NCBI GenBank assembly: GCA_033675265.1
Contig: JAUJYZ010000186.1
Location: forward strand, 286,001 to 350,000
Direction: 5' to 3'
Source of the DNA: Actinostola sp. cb2023
Taxonomy: Eukaryota; Cnidaria; Anthozoa; Actiniaria; Actinostolidae
Length of the DNA stretch: 64,000 nt
Position 1 is the stretch's first letter. Every line of letters begins with the position of its first letter. Below are positions 36,001-47,322 of this stretch, in pieces. The position numbers and the translations under genes were made by a program. Under the pieces are notes generated by a model that ran no database searches, was not told the DNA's origin, and was given only the letters and a program-made list of their open reading frames with translations.

Positions 36001-39000
36001 CGACTTTGCCGTTTGGAAATTCAAAATGGCGGACTCAATTGTGAAATCGTCTCTCTGGTCTTTCTGTGGTGGATTCCAGGACCTACAAAGGCATTTTTGG
36101 CGACTTTGGACTTGTAAAGAATGCAACCGGTGCAATATTTTGCCTGTAGGACCGAGTGGCTCGACACTCTATATATTCTTAAAAGAGGGATTTTCGGGGG
36201 AGATCTGTGCCGAAATTCCCGGATGTTTCCCGGCATCCTTTTCGGGCGTGCAGAAAGAAAACACGTTAGCGAAAGTGGTCCTAAGGAAATGGCTATTGTT
36301 CGGCGAGTTAAGGAAAAGAGAGGGCAAAATTCACGACTATATCAAGAAGAGAGATGGAAGTTTGCTGAGAAAGTGGCGTTTTGTTTCGCAAGGATGTATT
36401 TTGGAAGAAAATCCAAGTCAAATGTCGTTCATTTTCGAGGTGTAAAATTGCGTCAAAAACACGCATTTTTGATTTTTATGGCAAACAAATTGAACTAATG
36501 CCCAGAAATCGGACCTGTAAGTCAGTTTACTTGAGGTTAAAATATGAAGAGTTATCTAGTTGTCACTAATAACTGGCCATGAGATCGATGTTACGAAAAT
36601 TCAGAAAGTTAGAATTTTTCAAAGCAGTATCGATTTTTACGGGCGGTTTCGGGCGCCGTGGGAGTCAAAGGGTTAAGATATTATTTCAAATAAAAATTAA
36701 TTTAAAAAAATAAAAAATAAAAAAATATATGTGCTAAGCTTCCAACATGAGATTGGCTAGTTATATTTAGTAATAAAATATAACTCAGAGGTCACAATAT
36801 TTAACAGTGTGTATCATCATTATCATCATCATCATCATCATCCAGGTGCTACATGTCGTACATGTACAACTACATGTACTACTCACTCGTATTCTGTTGA
36901 CACCACCAGTATGTTTTATCATGCTTGTCTCCAAGTCTGGTTCTTCTTCTAAGTATTCATCATCATCATCTGAATCAGCTAAAAATAGAAAGCATTGAAA
37001 TTTATTATTAGTTGAAATGATTTAGATACCCTTGCACCATGTTCCAAGGTGTCATCATCACCATCATATTAACCATCACCATCACCATCATCAATCATCA
37101 CCATATCAATCACCATTGTCATCATCATCTAATAATAATACTTTATTAAACTTGAATAGTAATCAATCACCATTGAACATCTCTATCATCATCTGACATA
37201 ATCAGCAACATCACTTCATCAGTACCACATCATCGCTGCCATCATAATCATCACCATCATAATCATCACCATCATCACTGCCACCATCATCATCACCATC
37301 ACTGCCATCATCACCATCACTGCCACCATAATAATCATCATAATCACCTCTACTGTTCAATACCTGTATCTTCATTTTCTGTCTCGTGTAACTCTGACAT
37401 TTTCATAACAATAATATGGTTTTGTTGACCAGCCGCAGCTTGCGTACCAGCCACAATATATGCAGTCATAGGAAACTATGGCAACAAAGAAGGGTTTTAC
37501 TAATATGACTACATGTTATTCCAGTCTCCAATCATCTAGGCCCTGGTTGCACGAAAGAAGGTTAGTGCTATAAGTCCAGATAAGTTCTATCCAACAGATA
37601 ACATTTATTGGATAACTGCATCAGTTTTATCCGTTGGATAAGAGTTATCTGGGGCCGGTTGTTCGAAAGGCGATTAGTGCTAATCCTGGATTAGCATCAA
37701 TAGTTTTCTTAAGATTTAATCCTGGATTAGCGCTAACCGCCTTTCGAACAACCGGGCCCTGGTGGATAGCGCTAACCATGTTTCATGCAACCATGGCCTG
37801 ATGCATAAAGAATCCTTAAGGTGGATACCCCAGACAGCATACATGTACATGTAAGGGTGTCTGTCTTAGAGAGAGGTGACTGTACATGTAGAAATATGTC
37901 ATTCAGTTGGTACCAGATCTTGTATTTAATTATATTACAAATATAGCTCAGGTGTATCATACAGTCCTGTACCTCTGTTCTTGATTCTCCAAGACTATCA
38001 GGAATGATATCAAAGCTTAGACAAGGCGAACTTGTTTGGGCCTGTGTTGTAAATACAGTACATCAGATAAAGTGAAAATTTATTAATCACTAGTCCTCCT
38101 CATGAAACCCCTTTTCTGCCTTCCTATGGTTTGGTATACCTGTGGGAGCTGAAACGAGTGGGACTGGGAACAAAGGAATAATTACACTAGAGCTCAGTCT
38201 TCCCTCATCCAACAAAACCAAAGGGACCCCAGATTCTCGTTTGTAATAACAATGGATTGATCCACATAGGATGCTACCAAGTACATTGTAATTAGAATAG
38301 ACTTACTGCATGGTACATTTTGTAAGCACTGCTGTCATAAGTTAACTCTTCATCCTGCTCCATTTTATCACCCGGGAGGAACACCTATGATTTCAGACCA
38401 CATTTATATAAATATATCAATCAAAGCTACTTTGCAATAAATTCCTTGTAAATGTACTTGTTGCTAAGCAACACTTCCACAACAAACAATAACATTGTGG
38501 TGCAGAGTTTTTATGTTATAGAGGACCAAGCTCCTGAAAATGACTTGTACATACACTGTAAGTGACAGACAGCCTCCTCTCAAGATATTATAAAGTCAGA
38601 GTCTTGCAAAATTCTGGTCAAATTTTGCGGGTCTCAAAGTCTCGTTTTTTCGCAAAAACCCATCTCAGAGTCTCAAATTTTGAAAACAAAGGAATTCAGT
38701 GAAAAAACGTTTCGGGCTCGCAAAAATATGCCTTGTCTCGGAGTCTCACAAAGTCTCGCCTTGACCGTTCAATACCCCTATTTATTATTATTATTATTAG
38801 TTATTTTAGTTATGCAATAAGTTGGTAACTGGTTCATTTCAATGTCCATTCTACACACAGTGTGCACGCAGGTTATTTTGAATCCTATTGAACATTGTTC
38901 ATAACAATCAAACCTCTTGTTCTTGTGGTTCAACTTCTTCATTGTCATCTTCTGATGTAGTATCTTTTGATTTCTTTTTCTTTTTCTTCTTCTTTTTCGT

Positions 39001-40695
39001 TTTACCTAGGACAATAGAATAGGGTTTTGGCTATATTATTATATACAAGTCACATGTACCATACAAACATTAGGTAGTTCTAGCCGTTCTAGTGGGGTTT
39101 AATCAAATGTAGCACTTGTCTATACTCTACCTTTTGAACTTTGTGGTTCTTCCTCAACCTCTTCTTCTTCTTCTTCGCCATCCATTTTTTCTACAATTTC
39201 TTCACCAAAATCATCATCACTGTTGTCATACAGACCCATCTCTTCATCGCCTGAAACAATATCAATCAATTAACGACAGAACATAGTCATTTTCATATGA
39301 GTGGGAAAGTTACCGAACTGTCACCACAACGTCACCCCACCATCACCATGCTTTGCCATATTGAATGAGTTTGATTGGACCAGATGCGTCTGCAGCACAC
39401 CTTTTGATTGGTTTAGAAAGGAAGCCATTTGAGTGTCATGGCACTGAAGATTTCCCACTCATATGAAAACAACACTATTGCAGTTCTGTTCAGTGATCAC
39501 GATGATGCATATGGTTCTAAGTCAAGGTTGACATATCTGTTTTCTTGTGCTACATTTATTATGTCCAGGAATGCCAACCTCAACTGGTAACCATTGTTCG
39601 TGATCATTGAATAAACATGTAATGCTCTATAATGTACATGTCACTTGAACTAACTCACAGTCACAGGAAAACAATGATAAAAACAGTTTATTTTGGGTCT
39701 ATTCCCTGGAGAGAAATTTCTCTAAAGCCTGGGGTGCTTTCCATTTGTTCGAAAAACCAGTAATTTCGGTTGGGAATTAAATGGTATGGTTAATTTTCCA
39801 GAAATTCCAACCGAAAAATGTGGACAACCTTTTGAGGTTGTCCACTATTCCGGTTGGAACGACGAACCAACTGGAAATTTCTGAACCATTTGATGGAATC
39901 TCTCGGTTCCAGTTCTCTCAGGGATCCCACAGAATACATTCCAAATCCAAACCGGATCAAAGCATTAATGGTAAGCTGCCATTCCATCTGGTTTGCTACG
40001 TGAGTGGAAAAGTTCTTACCATTATGCATCGGTCACCCCAACCAAATTTTTTGAACAAATCGTGGAGATCCTGTTATCTTTACCAAAGAAAGTAGGATCT
40101 CTGTGATTCGCTGAACCAGGCTTAATTAAATAACTCTGATCTGAAGAAATTAAAATCAAATTGTTTTGAAAGATTTGAAATGTACACACATTGACATGGG
40201 GCTTTCTCAGTATATCACCGTCCTGAATTCCTGAAACATTTGAATAACAATAGTTCATATTGTTGTATGCCTCGTTCTACAAAGAGTTCTTGATTTGAAT
40301 AACAAAGGTTTTTCAGGATAGTGATATACTGAGAAAGAGTTGTGTTATGAGACATATAAATGATATTCCTTTGTGCATTTTCTTCAGTTAAAATTACCAT
40401 CAATTGAAGAATATTGCAGCCTCAATAACGACAATACATCTGTAAAGATTTAATAATTAGCAAAAATCCAAAATCCAAAAGTAAAAGAAGTTCAATGAAG
40501 TCAATGTGTATAAAAAAGTGGTCAAAATGTTTTGTTTATAAGATCAGATTCCATAATATCCTGGAAAATACTACTCATTCAAAGGAGCAACATCACTTAA
40601 TATTAATATTAAGAGAAATCAATGGTTTTACCTCTATTTTACACGTATAAATCTAAATATTTCACATGTTCACTTTTCCTACCTGCGTCCGCCAT
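30022..40695 (-). CDS. GRWD1: Glutamate-rich WD repeat-containing protein 1 (GRWD1/Rrb1 family)
   Basis: Fourteen exons, all with GT/AG borders and matching phases, give 473 codons plus stop: 40695-40683, 39250-39131, 39005-38914, 38384-38307, 38041-37973, 37475-37364, 36978-36887, 35461-35303, 34632-34589, 33210-33072, 32098-31974, 31528-31457, 31120-30919, 30126-30022. An acidic N-terminus and a lysine tract precede the conserved VFLPG and SPCLSFDI motifs. WD repeats then show [61 protein letters not shown] and [15 protein letters not shown]. These follow the human protein (446 residues) closely. The family chaperones ribosomal protein uL3 and assists 60S assembly in the nucleolus; the human protein also binds histones. 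The exon 8 acceptor at 35461 was chosen because it keeps the frame and the family spacing. Introns are full of MITEs and simple repeats. Confidence 0.95.
30370..30795 (+). repeat. AT-rich minisatellite in GRWD1 intron 13
   Basis: Units of ATTAATTAAATGT and ATTAATTGT alternate for 0.4 kb. ATTAAT is self-complementary, so the array can form cruciforms. Confidence 0.92.
31186..31372. mobile_element. Foldback element in GRWD1 intron 12
   Basis: AGACACATGGTGCAATATTG at the left is mirrored by AATGTTGCACCGTGTGTCT at the right. Sequence with related GCAA/TTGC motifs occurs near 57420-57640. Confidence 0.65.
32160..33020 (+). repeat. GATGATGTTGATGATAATG minisatellite in GRWD1 intron 10
   Basis: Trinucleotide-based GAT/GTT units run to about 32840 and then switch strand to ATC/AAC units. 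The inversion makes the whole array partly palindromic. Confidence 0.9.
33300..33450 (+). repeat. Tandem repeat of about 58 bp, GRWD1 intron 9
   Basis: ATTATTGCAGCTACCAACAC with AATCATCATCACCATC occurs about 2.5 times just before the exon-9 array. Confidence 0.8.
33541..34632 (-). repeat. 113-bp VNTR that amplifies GRWD1 exon 9
   Basis: Ten copies of a 102-116 bp unit end with the genuine exon 9 (34632-34589). Each of the nine extra copies has the last 39 of the exon's 44 nt, encoding [11 protein letters not shown], followed by the intact donor and downstream intron. Donor boundaries fall near 33581, 33694, 33810, 33917, 34030, 34146, 34259, 34361 and 34474. None has the acceptor AG or the first five exon bases, so they are not complete exons. 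They do supply nine extra 5' splice sites downstream of exon 9. Most spacings are not multiples of three. Confidence 0.92.
34848..35087. mobile_element. Foldback MITE in GRWD1 intron 8
   Basis: Left arm ACTCCAGTTTCGAGTTGTTT and the stretch up to CTCAGCCTT are mirrored at the right, ending AACTCGAAACTGGAGTA. The arms are about 60-65 bp with a small insertion in the left arm. Confidence 0.8.
35661..36672. mobile_element. piggyBac-like non-autonomous element in GRWD1 intron 7
   Basis: The ends CCCTTTGACACCCAG and GTGGGAGTCAAAGGG are flanked by TTAA on both sides (35657-35660 and 36673-36676), the piggyBac target. The 1012-bp interior has overlapping open frames of 171 codons (35930-36445, plus) and 174 codons (35611-36135, minus, running past the end). 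Neither looks like a transposase. Confidence 0.75.
37555..37800. mobile_element. Nested palindromic MITEs in GRWD1 intron 5
   Basis: An inner palindrome (about 37652-37757) has ends GGCCGGTTGTTCGAAAGGCG and CGCCTTTCGAACAACCGGGCC (complementary), with GGATTAGC motifs at its centre. It interrupts an outer element whose ends are GGTTGCACGAAAG on the left and CATGTTTCATGCAACC on the right. Confidence 0.75.
39290..39472. mobile_element. Short MITE in GRWD1 intron 1
   Basis: TTTTCATATGAGTGGGAAA on the left is mirrored by TTTCCCACTCATATGAAAA on the right. A related single end is present near 51545. Confidence 0.75.
40201..40340. mobile_element. Short MITE in GRWD1 intron 1
   Basis: The ends CTTTCTCAGTATATCAC and GTGATATACTGAGAAAG form a perfect inverted pair, and TCCTGA/TCAGGA is also mirrored. 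Confidence 0.78.
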
Positions 40696-40950
40696 CTTTG
40701 CACGTGGTTTCCTGTCCTAATGGGTAATTCTGCTGACCAAAAATTGATACGAAAAATAAATTTTAAAATATCAATGAATTCTCTTTGGTCTGTTCTACTC
40801 TCTACTAAGTTTTATTTTCTTAAATTTACTTAGTTCTATTTTCGTTTTTTCGTTTAAACAAACAAATAAAACATGTTTTTAATAATTATGTAATTTGGGT
40901 ACCCTGTGTATAACATCGTTCCCAGTCCATCTCGTCCAGTAAAATCCAAG
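40696..40950. promoter_or_regulatory. Divergent promoter between GRWD1 and ABT1
   Basis: Only 255 bp separate the two start codons. An E-box CACGTG lies at 40701-40706, five bases from the GRWD1 ATG, so it falls within the GRWD1 5' leader. No TATA box convinces on either side. CACGTG is the known Myc/Max site in many ribosome-biogenesis promoters, so shared control is plausible but inferred. Confidence 0.6.
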
Positions 40951-43900
40951 ATGTCGGACACAGAAGATGGAAAGCAAAAGAAACGAAAAGAACTTAAGCC
41001 AGGGATTGTTTACTTCAGTAGATTACCTCCATTTATGAAACCAGCCAAAGTCAGACATATATTCTCTCAATTTGGCGAAGTAGGAAGGCTGTTTCTACAA
41101 CCTGAAGGTTTGAAATATGATTTTCTAAGCATGCCATGGCTCACATTCACAAGTCTCGACGCACGTGTGATGGGTTTTTCGTGGTATTTTTAGACACCTC
41201 GGTGAGGAAGAAGAGGAAGAAATTTGGTGGCAGTGGAAGGAAAACGTTTACAGAGGGATGGGTGGAGTTTAAAGACAAGAAAATAGCAAAACAAGTCGCC
41301 AGCTCATTGAATAACACTATGATAGGTACTTTACAATACTACATCATTACATGTATTCTTCGTTTGCAACCACGTGGTATTTGGCGGATTACGCCGTCGA
41401 TTTTAATTTATACAGCTGTTCTCAAATTGCAAAATCTCATTTCCTTTGCCAAATAAAATAAAAAGCTTATGAGCTTGTAGAGCTATCAAAACAAGATGCT
41501 CAATGAGCGTACACTCGGGCTTATGACAAGGACAATGTCAGTTGCGTGAGGAGGGACCTGACAATGATTGACAGTTGCGTGACGAGGGAGACTGTATATA
41601 TGTGTCGGTGAGCATAGATAAAAATCTTCGAATCGTACTTCCGTAGCACGTACCGTATTTGCCGGTGTATAAGTCGACTCGGTGTATAAGTCGACCCTCT
41701 AAAAGGAGGTCAAAATTCCTGATTTTATCATATATTCTTTGTATAAGTCGACCCTACTTTTTTAAGAGCATGAAGTATATCTTGATGTCAAATCTATTCG
41801 AAGTTAGATGCATTAAAGCCCCCAAAAAGTCGGACATTTCCGCACGATCTTGTATCGGCAGCCATTTTGAATTGCTTGGTAACCTGGCGTTGGCATAAAC
41901 AAAAGCGTAAACAAAAGTTCAAGTTGAGACGCCTTCAAAAACTAGCAAATTTGTAGTTATCATACCAAAGAACTTCAAACGCTACTAATAAAAAGGTTAC
42001 TGTATTTATAAATACGATGTTGATACTTGGAACGTCCAGTTGAGGTTCATATTCATGGTCAGACGGTTCTGATAACGTCTTTGGTTTCTTCGTTATCGCA
42101 GAGGAAAGTCGAACTTCGTATCTTTTAAACATCCAGTTGATTCAGACTACGGTATGATGTGACAAAGCTCGACCAATCTGCTGTCTCTGCCTATACAGTG
42201 AAATTAGATCTTGTTCGATTTATCTCGAAATCAGAAAGGAATTATCGATTAAAAATCAAAAGCTGCTTCTGTTAGATTTAAGATGTGACCTCAAGTGACC
42301 TCAAATACGTTTAAAGACGTACCACAGCGTACCTTGAAAAGTCGGAGATCTTTATCTATGAGTCACCGACACAAATAGTCTCCCTCGTCACTGAGCGTCT
42401 TCTTCTGTAATAGATCCCTAAAATCTAAGGACGTTTTGATTTCGATTGTATTTTTGCCGTTCACTGACCTGTTTTGAGCGTGGAAATTCTGTTTTAAATA
42501 GCGCTACGCGGCGGTTCTAAAATTAGGTCGCGTTACAATAGATGTATGACTCACACAAGGATCATACAACTGTCATCGTACTGAAAAGAACACGGATTTT
42601 CGAACATTGACCTTGCTCGCCTTTGCTTTGATGTAGTTTTGAAGTACGATTTTTACGATTCCTTTTCCTTCTGAATTTTTCAAACGTGGAATAAAATAAA
42701 CATCCATCATGAGTTATTGAAAATAACTCGACTGGCTCGACTGTTTGCAAGGCTTCAATTGCACTATTTTCAGTCAATCATGCTTCTTCAATACAATATC
42801 ATTTCTCTGACGTCATGACAATCAGTGACAGTTGAGTGACGAGGGAGACTATGTGTCGGGTGAGTACGTACATGATACGTCTTGAGGTTGCATAGGTCAG
42901 ATGGTTCTGATAATGCCCTCGCTTTTTTTTTTGTAAAAATATATTTTAAGCGAGCTTCTAGTCCTTCTACCACTTCTAGTCATTGAACGATGAACTAGAA
43001 TCCTGACCTTTTAATAGCTTGAAGATCTACAGCTGCTTTCAAAACTTAGCCTCCTTTGCAGACGTTGTGTAGCGCTTCCGGTTCCCGTCATTCCTCCACT
43101 ACGTCTGCTAAGACTCGAACAACATTCCTTTCTACGAATTTGACCAATCAGAGAAAGCCCCCTGTGTGGGTACGACCTTGACCTTTGTCTTTTTCCGAAC
43201 AAGATGGCAATGGCGATGGTCTACGCAGGCTAGCGATGGTGGACAGTGAGCATATGGATGAATGTTATAGAAAAAAAGCCAAGTTCTTTGTATGAATAAG
43301 TCAGTCAATATTCATCAGAAAAAATATGCCATTGATAACTTTAGAAAAGAAAGACGTTTCTATAAATCTCCCACTGGTTGACTGGTTCATCGCTAGTGTT
43401 TCAGGTCCCGTTTCAGGTTAACCTTTAATGTTTGATCTCGTAAATATAACAAAAAGTGAATCAAATCTAGTTTCAAGCGTTTATAAGCGGCCGATTGTTG
43501 ACGTGAATGTTATGGTTTTGACATGCAATTTGTCGACGTTTGACTTCAGTTAGCATTTTGGCGGAAACTACACGGAACTCATTTCATCTTTTATTAGTAT
43601 TTTTACAGCCATCTTGAAATAACCACTCTACTAAAAGCTGGTTCCAAACGTTTCAAGGAGCACAACAGCATAGAGAATTCTTTTTACCGAGCCTGGCGAA
43701 CGGTTTTTCAAAATATCCTCCTACTTGTGTATATTGTATTTAGACTTTCTTTGCCATGTATTGGACACATGGACAAACGTGGGAAAATGTCTTCCTAGCA
43801 ATTTGATTGGTTGATAGAAAACATGTTGTTGGTTAGGCGCAAAACGTTTCAAAATCAAAACTAAATTCAAATCTAAGTTTTCCCTTATCTGCCGAGTTGA

Positions 43901-45835
43901 AATATACATCACTTACTTTCTTCATTCTTTGACCAAACAAAACTATAAATTTTAGAACTTCTAAAACATGTCGGAGCACAACAGCAAAACTGGCGAACGA
44001 AAAATATTCCAGTGTGTTTGTATAGCGGTGCCATGTTGGGTACAAATTTGGTTGCCAAAATTTCAAAAATTTGATATACATCACTTAATTTCACTATAAA
44101 TAGACTTCTAAACATGTTTCAGTACAAATTTGACTTTTCAGTGACGTGACTAGCGTTTGGTAAGACACAATTCAAACTTCTACAACTTGCGCACAAAACA
44201 TCGAGCCGATCTGAAACTTTGTACGATAATTCATATCACAATTCTCTAAAACTCTGCAAAGAATCAAGTTGATAGGATTCATAACTAAATTTTAGTTTTA
44301 ATTTTTGTGGTCTATGACGTCACTTGCAAACGAAGAATACACCAAATATCGTTGTCCGGGCCGAAAGCAACAAGCAAGAAGCTGACGACCGTAAAGGACT
44401 TTGGGAATCTCTTAATTAATTTATTTATCCGTGGTATTTGAGAAGTTATCCCTACGGATGTTGAATAGCAATCATTTGGAACTTAATTCGGCAATTTGAA
44501 AATGCATGTTGTCAAAATGTCTACGGATGAATAAATGAATAAGAAGAAAGTCCCAAAGTCCTTTGCGGTCGTCAGCTTGTTGCTTGTTACTTTTGGCCCG
44601 GACAACTATTTTTGGAATAGGTGTATATATTACATGTAAGTCTATATAGTAAACACTTAATGACTGGTCCCGAGGGAAACATTGAGATTCGAGGGAAACA
44701 AATTTAACTGTTTTCCCGAGGGAACAGTCATTAAGTGTTTTGTTATATCCCCATAGTCAAACACTGAAAAAATTGTTGTTGACAATGGCGCCACAAGTAT
44801 TTTCCATCGACTTTGAACTGATCATGTGCGTTTATTCCCCTCTCGCGCTTCGATCACATGAATTTAACGCCGCCTGCACAGGAGTTATTTTGTAGCCAAT
44901 TTTGTAGCTGAATTTATCTACCCACAATAAAAAAGGATTGTGCATGTATATGTTAAGATTTGACGCCCTCCACGTGATGACTGCTCTCAACCAATGAGAA
45001 AACGAGTTTGACTATGGGGGCATAACAATGATTATTGTCTTTCACTTCAAATAATTAAGTTTTGTGAAGCTTTAATTTCTCTATTGTTTGAAGGTGGCAA
45101 GAAGAAAAGTTATTACCATGATGATATCTGGAATATAAAGTACTTGCCAAGGTTTTTATGGGGACAGTTGAGTGAACAAATAGGTACACAACCAAATGTT
45201 GCTATGTTTCTATGGTGATGTAAATAACAGACTCATAATAGACTCTCACTATCTTTTAGCCTTTGAAAAAGCATCCAGAGAACAAAGAATGAGAACAGAG
45301 ATCTCACAGGCTAAAAAAGATGCTAATTTCTATATTGAGAGTGTTGAAAAAGGAAAGGGATTTGAGGCAATGGAGGAAAGAAAACGGAAAAGAAATAAAG
45401 AGGTAATTACGTCCATGTCCACGATTTTTACATTATATGCTGTTCTTTCCATGCAGTTTCATATAATAATAACCATTGATTATAAAGACTAAGGTCTCAT
45501 ATAGTTTGCGTGCTGTGTTTCATAATTATCTTCTTGGGATTCCTGTGGTAAAGTTCATAGAGGGATCCCACTAACCAAATAGTGTTGTAGATAAACAGTT
45601 GTGCTTTTCAACTGTTGGCCTCGTAGCAACGTTGGCTTACAGGAACTCTGCATTTTGTTACAGGAAATTCCAGTACATTCCAGAACATTTAAACAACACA
45701 GAGTTGTAGATAGCACAGAAGAACACGAACCAGAAACAAAGAAAACTAAAAGCAGTGAGACAAGTAAAATTAACACAAGTTTGCTGAGTAAAGTAAGAAT
45801 GTTTGCCTTCATCTACAATGACTATCAACTATCAA

Positions 45836-45928
<93 letters not shown>

Positions 45929-47308
45929 GTCTAGCCGGGTCGCGATAAAAGGCTGAAACTGAAACGGCGGAAAGCAGAAACGGAAACGGCTGAAAGAGCG
46001 GAAAGTGCGGAAAGTGGTAAAAAGCTGAAACGGTGGAAAGTGGAAAAAAGCTGAAACGGCGGAAACAGCGGAAAAGTGGTAAAAAGCTGAAATGGCAGAA
46101 AAGTGGTAAAAAGCTGAAACCTTTCCATAATCACAGACCTCTTCATTTAATTTCCTTAAAGTTTGTATATGTTTGTAAATTAATCAATTAAACTGCTCGA
46201 ACGTGTGATGTCCTACTACTTTGGCTATCTTTTCATGGTCGATAGTAGGGACTGCCTTCTCTAGTAAGTCATGTTATTTCCAATTGAGTCACCGAGCTGT
46301 AATTGGGGAACGTCATTTAAATACGACGAGTGGATACAGTTTATATTCATGCTAAGCTATCTTATCTACACGCTTAATATTATGGAATAACACTGGATAC
46401 ATGTTAGCACGTACTTACCTCGAGAATGGTGAATACTCATTATCACTGCTTGAACTACAGGTACTTTGCTCGTCGTCTATCCAAATTACCTCTGGGGGTA
46501 AAGGACTCTTTTGATCCATCGTGGATCGTAGCACTTACAAAAGACAACTGACACGAGCTGGCACGAGTGTCATTGTAATTTGAGAATTTTCCTGGAATTT
46601 TCGGAACTATACGGTAGTATTCGCGACTATTCGGCCCTATTCGTTTATATTCGTTATTAATCGTTATTTTCTGCTCAAAGTCTGCAAAATCAAATGTTTA
46701 ATTCATATACAATGTACATGCAAAATTTTAAGGAAATTTAATTCAGCATCTGAGTATCGAAGAGCGGAGGTCTGTGACACCACTGGAAAGTTATTTATGG
46801 AAAGGTTTCAGCTTTTCCACTTTCCGCCGTTTCAGCTTTTTTCCACTTTCCGCACTTTCCGCACTTTCCACTCTTTCAACCGTTTCCGTTTCCGCTTTCC
46901 GCCGTTTCAGTTTCAGCCTTTTATCGCGACCCGTGTCTAGCCATCTGTCTGTCTGTCTGTGTCTAACCATCTGTCTGTCTGTCTGTGTCTAACCATCTGT
47001 CTGTCTGTGTCTAATTTAACTAATTTTTGTAATTAGTCATAGTTATTGTAATGCGCACTTGATCATTTTATGAAAAGTGCGCAATATAAATTAATAAATT
47101 ATTATTATTATTATTGTTATTATTATTATTATTAACCATCTGTCTGTCTGTCTGTGTCTAACCATCTGTCTGTCTGTGTCTAGCCATCTGTCTGTCTGTA
47201 CTTGCCTTGTTTCTGCAAACTCTCTTGTTAATATATTGATGAGGATGATTTTATTATAACACATTTTCTCTCACCTTCTTTTACCAGATATTTACTTCCA
47301 AAAGATGA
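40951..47308 (+). CDS. ABT1: Activator of basal transcription 1 / Esf2 family RNA-binding protein
   Basis: Six exons with GT/AG borders and matching phases encode 223 residues: 40951-41107, 41194-41325, 45094-45183, 45260-45402, 45664-45792, 47288-47308. A lysine-rich N-terminus leads into an RRM-like domain starting PGIVYFSRLPPFMKPAKVR with RNP-like GEVGRLFLQ. Then come FTEGWVEFKDKKIAKQVA, SYYHDDIWNIKYLPRFLW and the basic helix EKASREQRMRTEISQAKKD, all in the order found in human ABT1 (272 residues). The C-terminus SLLSKIF matches the family's GLLARIF. Esf2/ABT1 associates with the U3 snoRNP and early 18S rRNA processing; a role in basal transcription was also reported. Intron 2 (3.8 kb) and intron 5 (1.5 kb) hold transposable elements. 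Confidence 0.94.
41640..41770. mobile_element. Short repeat with GGTGTATAAGTCGAC motifs
   Basis: The sequence CGTACCGTATTTGCCGGTG then GTATAAGTCGAC, repeated three times in 100 bp, resembles termini known from Tc1/mariner- or Harbinger-type MITEs of animals. The exact family was not determined. Confidence 0.45.
42340..42790 (-). repeat. Dispersed repeat, copy 1 (minus orientation)
   Basis: Read on the minus strand, this resembles 48300-48780. Shared motifs include CAGTCGAGCCAGTCGAGTTA, CTAATTTTAGAACCGCCGCG and GACGAGGGAGACTATTTGTG. Part of it encodes a 71-codon minus frame (42777-42562) with no known similarity. Partial relatives lie at 41500-41640 and 42780-42880. Confidence 0.75.
44338..44626. 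mobile_element. Foldback element with TACACC ends, copy 2
   Basis: Arms of about 75 bp contain AAAGCAACAAGCAAGAAGC and its complement. The outer ends are TACACC and GGTGTA. It aligns with the element at 9589-9879 over the CGTTGTC-GCAACAAGC core. It lies in ABT1 intron 2. Confidence 0.78.
44645..45030. repeat. Two adjacent inverted-repeat elements in ABT1 intron 2
   Basis: 44650-44742 pairs AACACTTAATGACTG with CAGTCATTAAGTGTT around GAGGGAAAC motifs. 44748-45026 pairs CCCCATAGTCAAAC with GTTTGACTATGGGG. The second lies just upstream of exon 3. Confidence 0.6.
45838..45926 (+). repeat. (TCTG)n microsatellite in ABT1 intron 5
   Basis: About 22 uninterrupted TCTG units. The array resumes in degenerate form at 46943-47195, after the long-TIR element. 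Confidence 0.95.
45937..46932. mobile_element. Long-TIR Mutator-like non-autonomous element
   Basis: The 996-bp element has terminal inverted repeats of roughly 200 bp: GGGTCGCGATAAAAGGCTG at the left and its complement at the right, followed by GAAACGGCGGAAA-rich motifs. A 10-bp direct repeat GTGTCTAGCC abuts both ends (45927-45936 and 46933-46942). Long TIRs with a 9-11 bp duplication fit Mutator-like elements. The motif also occurs in the host array, so the duplication is suggestive rather than proven. No transposase is encoded. It lies in ABT1 intron 5. Confidence 0.75.
46419..46519 (-). other. Exon-like segment inside the long-TIR element
   Basis: On the minus strand an ATG opens 101 nt of clean frame, MDQKSPLPPEVIWIDDEQST then an acidic, serine-rich stretch to EYSPFS. 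It ends at a consensus donor, GAG followed by GTAAGTACG. It looks like a first coding exon: either the remnant of the parent transposase gene or a captured host exon. No matching downstream exon is inside the element. Confidence 0.4.
46943..47215 (+). repeat. Degenerate TCTG repeats interrupted by a retroposon tail
   Basis: Units GTGTCTAACCATCTGTCTG flank an insertion (about 47010-47135) that contains the hairpin TGCGCACTT...AAGTGCGCA and ends in (ATT)n, the shape of a LINE/SINE 3' end. A related tail is at 53040-53107. Confidence 0.7.
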
Positions 47309-47322
47309 CTCCAATGTTTCAC

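Noticed and set aside
45931..46146. Phenylalanine/leucine-rich frames at both ends of the Mutator-like element (also 46774-46992)
   Set aside because: They mirror one another because they lie in the inverted repeats, so they are not genes.
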